NCBI GenBank assembly: GCA_037179335.1
Contig: JAKZHN010000023.1
Coordinates: forward strand, 310,001-374,000
Origin: Cyclaneusma minus
Taxonomy: Eukaryota; Ascomycota; Leotiomycetes; Marthamycetales; Marthamycetaceae
DNA: 64,000 bases
Direction: 5' to 3'
Of the stretch, positions 56,970 to 64,000 are shown one piece after another. Below the pieces are notes generated by a model. The model did not search any database, had not been told where the DNA came from, and was given only the letters and a program-made list of their open reading frames with translations. A program made the position numbers and the translations under genes. Numbering within the stretch: position 1 is the stretch's first letter; each line of letters begins with the position of its first letter.

Positions 56970-59350
56970 ATGTGATTGACAGCAGACAATGTCGTTCAAC
57001 GGAAGATAACATGGGTTGACAGCACAGCACCTCCCGAACAACGAGTAGGAGGTGACAGAGTATCCTTGGCCGTGATTCATCACCGCCTCGTGTTATAGGC
57101 CAAGAGGTTGTAGGTATAAAAAGTCCTGCTGTAAGGTTCCTCAATTTCAAACCTCGAAATTACCCCGACTGGCGCACCTTCTAATCGCAGCCATGCCCGC
57201 CGATCTCCTACAAAGGTTGGCAGAAAGTAAGGCGAAAGTACAGGCTTGAAGAAAATTCAGTAAATGCACATGTGGGTGGCTGCGACTGACTAGGAAACCT
57301 CACAGTCTTTCGCTCTGCGATCAAGTCGCCGTTGACATCAGAAAATACAGCCGACAGCAGACGATATCGTCCGACGGCAAAGCACCTTCTGAACAACTAA
57401 CTGAGTTGATGACAGTGGGATGCTTTTGGTTCCCACGTCTTGCCCTAAATGTCATCTGAAAGGGGATCTTATGTACCTACCTATAAATGGACCTGGTGTA
57501 CCCCCAGCCTTGACCTTGCAAGACCCAAATTCAACATGGTGGGCGTGGATGTCACCGGGCCGGTCCCATCGAACACGCGCTCACCGTTCATGTACCATCC
57601 ACTGCATAGTCCCACAGACTTAGACTTCCGATATCCACAGCGTTGCTCGCTTGCTCGCTCAGGGTATAAATATCTCATCATGTCCGCTAGATGAACGCAA
57701 CTGAGAAGACCTTATCGATCCAAGCTCATTTCGCCCAAGAACCACTGTCACTCAAATTTCTTCCTGACCAGTATTTAGGTAGTGCAGGGACGCTTGCTAC
57801 GTGATAAAATCTAGAACCGCCTGACGATCACGACACGATCGACAGCAAACGATTTGATATGACAGCAGAGGCTCGGAGCGCCGCTTGACCAGACAATGTC
57901 AGAGTGATTGTAGCCCCACTGCTCTGCTAGGAAAGGAAAGGGGGTCGCAGGTATAAATGAACCTGCTGGGAGCATTTCATTCTTTCAGACTACGATACAT
58001 TAATGTCGCTCGTAATGGTTTGTAAACACAAAGACTTCTATTTTGTAGCCTCACTGCACAACACACATGCTTCGTGGTTTAAGACTGGATTTCTGTGTTA
58101 TGTTGAAACTTAGAAGCCCCTTAGAATCAGCTATGAATTGCGAAACTGCCCGCAGCAGATGAGATATTCGACAGCAGATCAATTCCCTGGTGGTGCCAGA
58201 ACAAAGGCAAAATTTGACTTCTGCGCCCCTGATCCTGATTCTTGAATATAAATAGTCCTTCTAAGCCACTATCCTTATGTCCAAGAGTAACATAAATCAT
58301 CATTAGTGTCCATGATTTTAATACCCTGAGTAGGAGACTGTGTATCCGAGTAGATGCTAGACATTGAACACGCTCCAACCACACACTTGCTGGACTTTTC
58401 GTTCAAGTTTGAGTTCTCTGCCACGAATGATTGCACGGCCCTCAGAAGTATCAGCGGCAGCAGACGCTTTCCTCGATAGGCAGACTTTTGGGGTAACAGA
58501 AAGAAAGCTAGATTTAGCCACCCAAGAAAGGACTCCAGAGGTAAAAAGTACGCCTTTGCGAGTGTCTATTCTGCATCCCAAAACACAAGATAGTCCTTTG
58601 GTCTCACGGCATATGACACAGACTGTTTATCGCGACTGGGCGATTGCACGGGAAACGCATGGCTCGTCCTCCTGACGGCATTGACGTCTGATGTCAACTG
58701 CTGGCAGCAGAAAATTAGTTCAACAGCAGAGTCTTGTTTCGACAGAAGGAAGGTTGGGAACACTCAAAGATCCTGGGAGGACCTCAAAGGTATAAATACT
58801 GCAGCTGCAGACCACCTTGTCCATCCAGCCACGAGAGAGAAGGCGATGGTCGAGATAATCTTTAGCCTCCTTGGACCACATAACTCCGATGCTGGCCACC
58901 TAGCTAAACCTCAAGATCGTGGTATAGCCAAGTCGCAGGATTGTGACACCCACTACCCGGAGATGAATCGGACGAACAAATTGCAATATGACAGCAGAAA
59001 TGACTCTCGACAGTGACATGGAATCACTTGAGGAATCAAGATTCTAAGCTTGGTCAATACCTAGGGGAAGTTCAGTGATGTGAGGAGCCAGTTTCTGGCG
59101 GTTTAATTTGGTGAAGTCACAACTATTGTTGACGTCCATTCACCATCAAAGTACGGTACTACACTAATTGTGCTTGGGAGAGATCATGGGAGGAAGAGAA
59201 GCCTATTTATAGACCACAGACCAGGGACCTGCCCACAAGGACTAGGCGCTATGACTCTGAGGCGGATTTCCCGTGACCTGAAGTCTGCACGTGCACTTTC
59301 CTGGATCCAGTAGCCCGTCAGGCTTTACAGAACTCGGATATAAAAGACCC
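56970..59350 (+). repeat. Array block on the plus strand: GACAGCAG/TATAAATA units
   Basis: Same promoter as the 35-43 kb block but inverted. TATA boxes at 57115, 57482, 57665 (no clear motif), 57952, 58247, 58540 (GGTAAAAAG, degenerate), 58791, 59204 and 59339. Motif clusters precede them: 56981/57032, 57357, 57842/57862, 58154/58171, 58450, 58703/58722 and 58988/59009. Within several clusters the cores are 18-21 bp apart (57357, 57842, 58154). AGTCCTGCT or a close variant follows several boxes, as AGTCCTGCC does in the leftmost units of the 35-43 kb block. No shared reading frame. Confidence 0.72.
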
Positions 59351-59564
59351 TGCTTGGACATCTATTGTTCTCCAGAGACAACACCCACCGGAACATCCGG
59401 AAAGTTGGCGGATCTTGATCACGAGCCGCACCAAAAGCGAGCTCGATCCAGAAGCTACTGTCCAGCTAGCTAGTACCGTGTTGAGAATCTAGAAAATTAG
59501 AGCTTGGCTTTCCACTATTATTCTGCAGAACTCGGCCACCACTACTTGAAAGTAGGTTTCATCA

Positions 59565-60800
59565 TCGACAATACTTTCAACAAACGGTGGCAGCATTGAG
59601 GTGCGGGACTTGAAACTCAGCCGCAGGTATCGAAAATAGTCAAATGTGGCGCATTGGATTTTTTTTGCAAGCTACTAAGAAGACCGTATGACCGTCCATA
59701 GCTCCCGTGCGAAAAGCAAGGAACTTCAGCGTTGGCAGTTGCCGGGATATTATCGTCCATTGAGCTTGATTCGAAACAGGGGAGGGGAGGAAGTAGTATT
59801 TATGTAAAGTGGGACCGGCTTCAACTCCTTGGTTCTCGGAACATGACTACCGGAAATCGAGAGTAGGCTCTATCATCGACGGTATGTTGAGCAAATGGCG
59901 AGAGTGCCAGGGGTACGAGACTTGAACCTCGAGGCAGGTATCGAGAATTGTCAATTGTGGTTCATTGGCATCTTCTTGCAAGATTCTGAGAAGGCTACCT
60001 GGGGGTCTTTGAACAATCCCCATGCAAAGATGCAATGAAGCAAAGAATTGCAGCACGGGAAGTGGCCCGCGGACTTCTTCTTTGTAGAGCTTGGTCCGAA
60101 AAAGGCGGGCAAAGGAGGTGGTACTTATAGAAGTTGAACCAATTTTGCCTCCATGGTCTTCAGAACATCACTGGGGGAAAATGTGAGCATGCTATATCAT
60201 CGACGGTAGCTTGAGCAAACGACAATAGCTTTGAGGGTGCGAGATTTGGAAACCCGGAGTAGACATAAGAATTGAGCAATGTAGACCATAGGCTTCTTGT
60301 TGCAAGTCTCTGGGAATGATAACTGGAAGTCCTTGAGCTAATCCCATGCAGAGATGCGAAGACCCTGGCCAGGGACGTAACTCCATTTGGGCATAGATAG
60401 TGGACTTGGTTTGAAGATGGAAGCAGGGGAGAGTGGTATTTATGCAAGTTGAGCTAGGTATCTTTCAACTCTGCCACTATGCTTCTCGGCATGTAACTGT
60501 CGGAAATTAAGAGCAGGCTCGATCATCGACGGTAGTTTGGGCAAGTGACGACAACATGAGGGTGCGGGGATCGGAAGTCAGTGGTATGTACGAGGATAGA
60601 TCAATAGAATAGAATACACACCTCCGTGCGTAGCTTCGAGCCCAGAGCAGAGTAGTAGGAATATGGTAAAAGACTTGGGAATGTGAGTAGCGTTGAAGCT
60701 GCCACCAATGCGAGACTCAGAAGAGTCGAGGGGTTTTGCAATTTCAGTCGATTTGCTTCGAAATGGGAACAGGGGGATGGTAGTATTTATAGACGAAAAA
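59565..60800 (-). repeat. Class IV units: TATAAATAC with an ATCATCGACGGTA motif
   Basis: Four minus-strand boxes (plus-strand starts 59797, 60122, 60437, 60784), about 315-345 bp apart, read CATAAATACYAC or CTATAAATAC. CTGTC sites are absent. Instead ATCATCGACGGTA lies at 59871, 60195 and 60519, 73-82 bp upstream of the first three boxes, with a worn copy at 59568. Blocks AAGCTTGATTCGAAACAGGGGAGG-like before the box and TTGAGCAAATGGCGA after the motif are shared. The layout equals that of classes I-III with a different upstream element. Confidence 0.65.
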
Positions 60801-60949
60801 AGATTGCTGGGTCTAGAAAAACTGCTGCAGCTTCTCGCTTGTTGGTCGTATCCGACAGGAAGGTCTCCTGTCAAAAGCTCTTTGGGCCCTCCTTTTCAAT
60901 TCCGGTCTTGTTTGTCATTTCCAAAAGATTTTCTCATAGTCAATAGCAA

Positions 60950-61660
60950 GCAAACCAAAGCCCAGTGGACTTCCCCCAACCCCAGGCACTAGTACTACAT
61001 AGATCCAAATAAGCAATCATCTTCCATCAAATGTACAAAATGTCCGATCAGTCAAGCTGCCACACTTGTTTCCTCTTCCTCACACCTTCTCAAAAACTCC
61101 TCTGTTCGAACCAACTAACCCTCCCCAGATTTTCGCAAAAAGCAGTCATTGCTGCCGTCTTCCCCCAGCTTTGACTTCCAGCTTGCACCATCCTAGGCAA
61201 GAATGGACCTCGGTGGTCCCTGAGCCGCAACCTTGACATAAACCAACCAACTCCTTCATCAACAAAGGTCACTCTCTCCAGCTTACCACGAGATTGCTTC
61301 GACACCTCAACACCAATGCCTAGCGGCACCCCAACAACAAAAACGACAATAGAGGTCACTTTCTCCTGATACTCGGAGATCGCAACGGCTAAGAGTTAGT
61401 GCCTAGCGGACGGCTCGACTGAGATTGACACAACCCTTCGTTTGGTGCCCTTGTACAAGCATGTGCACCGAACAACAACAACAAGGTATGTAAGATTTCT
61501 TTCATCAACAAGTGTGGCAGCTTGGCGATCAAATACAAATATACTCTCTTTTTTCTACCTTCACCCCTTCCCCGTTTTTCTCTAATTTCCAGACTCCATA
61601 GCACTCGCAAGTTTCCTGACATATCGTTTTTGGGATGCCAGCTTAAAATAGCTTTCTGCA
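60950..61660. other. Gene-poor region
   Basis: No gene or array unit recognised. Short Ser/Thr-rich frames on the minus strand (61090-61359, 61389-61661) have no domain. Confidence 0.4.
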
Positions 61661-61662
61661 TT

Positions 61663-61802
61663 CAGGGTATGGGAAACTTAAAAACTAGGAACTTAGAGAT
61701 ATATAGTTTAGTTCCAATTAAACTAGATGGGTCCGTAATTCGTTAGAAACTGAAGTTTTAAACTTAAGTTTTAATTTTTTCCTTTTAGTTTCCCATATCC
61801 TG
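61663..61802. mobile_element. Short inverted-repeat element (MITE-like)
   Basis: 140 bp with ends CAGGGTATGGGAAACT and, inverted, CAGGATATGGGAAACT (one mismatch). ATT flanks both sides and could be a 3-bp target duplication. A worn relative containing the same AACTTAAGTTTTAAACTTAAG blocks and CCTTTTAGTTTCCCA end follows at 61875-61987. Confidence 0.55.
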
Positions 61803-61999
61803 ATTTTGGCCCGGGGCTCCCCAAAGCACTTTTGCATTAAAAATAAGTGTAAAAGTACTTACCCCTTTTACCTCTGAGTTTCTAACTAAAAACTTAAGTT
61901 TTCAATTTAAACTTGGGACCCCCTTAGTTTGTTAGAAACTTAAGTTTTAAACTTAAGTTTTAGTTTTTCCCTTTTAGTTTCCCACACACTGTCTGCATT

Positions 62000-62165
62000 G
62001 AGCCGTGAAATTTTACGTTGAGCTGTAAAATTCTACGCTGAGCCGGAAATTTTTAATTTCGAGTTGGAATTTCTATTTTGAAATGGAAATTTCCGCTCTA
62101 AACTGGAAATATCCACTTCAAACTGGAAATTTCCGCTTCAAATCGGAAATTTCTGCTTTGAAGTT
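62000..62165. repeat. 20-bp minisatellite
   Basis: About eight tandem copies of a 20-21-bp unit close to AACTGGAAATTTCCGCTTCA. The right-hand copies are the best preserved; the left-hand ones (GAGCCGTGAAATTTTACGTT) drift. Similar but poorer repeats lie at 24740-24910. Confidence 0.75.
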
Positions 62166-62169
62166 TAGA

Positions 62170-62847
62170 ACCATAAATTCGGGTGGAACCGTATTAAAAT
62201 ATTTAAATCCTAAATAGAGGAAAGTATTGCGTGAGTTTCATCACTTTCATAGTGGCAGTGCTCATTTTGGGCACCTGCCCTGATGTTCTCGTGAGGCGTT
62301 TGAGAAAACTCGTCGTTAGGGGCAGCGGCTTTTGGGATTGGATCTTGGAGGACTTGGATACGAAGAGGGTTACGGATTAGAGCAGACGAGATAAAGTGCC
62401 GTGAAAACACTCTGAATAGTGAATACGGGTGAGATTAGTGGGTGAACGTCCAATTCCTAGGAATATCCCTGGTTATTTGGGATATCTACAATTATTCGGA
62501 GATTGTAGACCGTATTCGGACTTTTTTCCTCACACAGTACTTTTCAAACAAAGTTCGCGGATAGTCAAGGTTCACGAGGGTCAGAGATGGAGAGTTTGAG
62601 AGTGTTCTTGATTGCAATTTCATTTGACTACAATCTGCCTAAGCATTGGAGCTATTCCGTCTCTGAATTCTTAGCATCTGTTGAGGTGCGGTGTCTTGGT
62701 GAGCCAGTGTCCGCTGTGGACTTCATTTATAGGGCAGCTTGTCAGTTCTCTTCAAGGTCCGAGTCTTTCAAAAATTCATCTTTCAGCATCCTCGTCCTTC
62801 CATGCCTGACCCCTTCTCAGCTCTTGTCCATTCACATGTTCCCCATT
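62170..62847. other. 3' flank of the right-edge family gene
   Basis: No gene recognised; a 119-codon frame at 62587-62946 overlaps the end of the neighbouring gene on the other strand and has no domain. Confidence 0.4.
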
Positions 62848-64000
62848 TCAACTCTCACCACCTCCCATCCTCTGTTCCTGATAAACCCTGAGCCCACGCT
62901 CCAAGAACAAAGCAGCATAATCTCTCCCTCCTTCCGCTGTCTGTAGTCCCGCATAGATTTGTCGCCATCGTCCATCTATCTTCTCCATCTCTCGAACCCT
63001 TCTTGTCTTTTCTTGTTCGTCGACGTTCTGTAGGTATGCAGTCGAGTGCGGCGTTGGGTCGGGGCCGAGGATTGAGGCAGCCAATGGAGAAGCTGGTGGT
63101 GCTGCTGATGGCTGGCTGGTGTTGGGAGGTGGTTGTTCTTCGAGGTGGGAGGACGAGGACAGGTTCGCGTGGGAAAGGCGTTCTGCTTGAGCAGATTGTG
63201 CGTTTTGAAGAATGTTTGAGTTCTCGGTGAAGTCTTGGTTTTGAGTGGAGTCTTTGTCCTGAGTTAAATCTTGGTTCTGAGAATCTTGGTTCTGAGTAAA
63301 ATTCTGATTCCGAGTAAAGTTCTGGTTTGGAGTGAAATTCTGCCTCTGTATCTTGGTTCTGAGCAGTACCTGGTCTTTGAGCAGTGTTTGGTCCCTGAGC
63401 ATTAGCAGGGTTCATATGTCTTGGGGTCTGAGAATTTCTGAGGTGGTCAGTAGTATTTGTGTTCTGAATGAGTCTTTGGTTTTGAGTGAAATTCTGCTTC
63501 TGATTGTCTTGGTGTTGAGCAATACCTTGTCTCTGAGCAGCGTTTAGTTTCTGATCCCTAGCTGGGTTCATATGTCTTGGGATCTGAGAATTTCCGAGGT
63601 TCTCAGCAGTATTTGTGTTTTGCGGAAGTCTTTGATTTTGAACAAGTCTTTGGTTCTGAGAATTTCCCTGAGAGTTTCTGGGGGTTTGAGCAGTATGTGT
63701 GTTCTGAGCACGTCTTTGGTTTGAAGCATCTCTCTGAGCACTTAGAGCAATTTCGGCATGTTGCCGAAGTCTTCTTTGCATCCATGTCTGAGCAATATCC
63801 CTGTCCCGTGCATTTCTGGGAGCGTTTTCGACACCTTCCCGAGAATTTCTGGCAGCGTTTTCAGCATTTCTGGGAGCAAGATCTAGCCTTCCAGTATCTC
63901 TTCGAGTATTAGTATCTCTTCGCGTATTTCTTGGGTCTTGAGCCATTCTTGAGTTTGAAGTATCTCTTGGGTTCTCAGACAGACGCGGTTTCTTGGAAGG
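62848..64000 (-). pseudogene. Repeat-rich family gene broken by a frameshift, 5' end outside the window
   Basis: The frame is open through the right edge (..SENPRDTSNSRMAQDPRNTRR..), so the N-terminus is missing. It consists of Asn/Gln/Arg-rich short repeats: NTRRDT, APRNAR, QNQRLVQNQRLPQNTNT, SQTPRHMNPA (twice), QKQNFTQNQ. Near 63355 the reading moves to another frame: the first continues as EAEFHSKPELYSE, which has lost the pattern, while the second keeps it (RQNFTPNQNFTRNQNFTQNQ) to a structured C-terminus, DGRWRQIYAGLQTAEGG and ERGLRVYQEQRMGGGES, stopping at 62848. Comparison with the repeat at about 63495 (CAAGACAATCAGAAGCAG) suggests loss of 2 bp. Either a recent pseudogene or an assembly error. 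Similar KNQDP repeats tie it to the gene at 52104-54422. Confidence 0.6.

Overview
The window looks like nuclear DNA of a filamentous ascomycete (Pezizomycotina). Genes carry short introns with GT..AG ends and CACTAAC/GACTAAC-type branch points. The recognisable genes are typical of this group (MGM1, a DUG3-like amidotransferase, ZRG17, an LDB19-type arrestin). Several AT-rich blocks show the one-directional C-to-T/G-to-A decay expected of repeat-induced point mutation (RIP). I cannot place it reliably below subphylum.

Layout. 0-1.6 kb: 5' part of mitochondrial dynamin MGM1 (-). 2.8-4.6 kb: class II glutamine amidotransferase (+). 5.8-19 kb: gene-poor and filled by a diverged tandem array of about 300-bp units, each with a TATA box and an upstream cluster of CTGTC-core motifs; two short terminal-inverted-repeat elements interrupt it. 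20-23.3 kb: divergent pair ZRG17 (-) and a two-span membrane protein (+). 25.3-30.1 kb: RIP-degraded transposon block. 30.8-31.7 kb: a damaged member of a local gene family. 33.4-33.9 kb: small secreted cysteine-rich protein. 35.1-43.1 kb: a second, very regular array (24 units, TATA box on the minus strand) with a solo LTR in one unit. 46.3-47.7 kb: arrestin. 48.4-51.2 kb: divergent amidohydrolase and 2-oxoglutarate dioxygenase, probably a thymine-salvage pair. 52.1-54.4 kb: protein with 18 zinc knuckles. 57.0-60.8 kb: further array units, now on the plus strand and then on the minus strand with a different upstream motif. 62.8-64 kb: another repeat-rich family member broken by a frameshift and cut by the window edge.

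The most unusual content is the array: about 60 units in all. In each, CTGCTGTC-like sites (two or three, their CTGTC cores 19-21 bp apart) lie roughly 60-130 bp upstream of a TATA box, and a conserved stretch follows at the expected transcription start. The bodies between one TATA box and the next unit's motifs are only about 130-200 bp, vary much more than the promoters, and hold no shared reading frame. The simplest reading is a large family of short, probably non-coding transcription units with a common promoter, previously unrecognised as far as I can tell. Three members of a lineage-restricted gene family, one rich in zinc knuckles, sit among the arrays; a functional link is only a guess.
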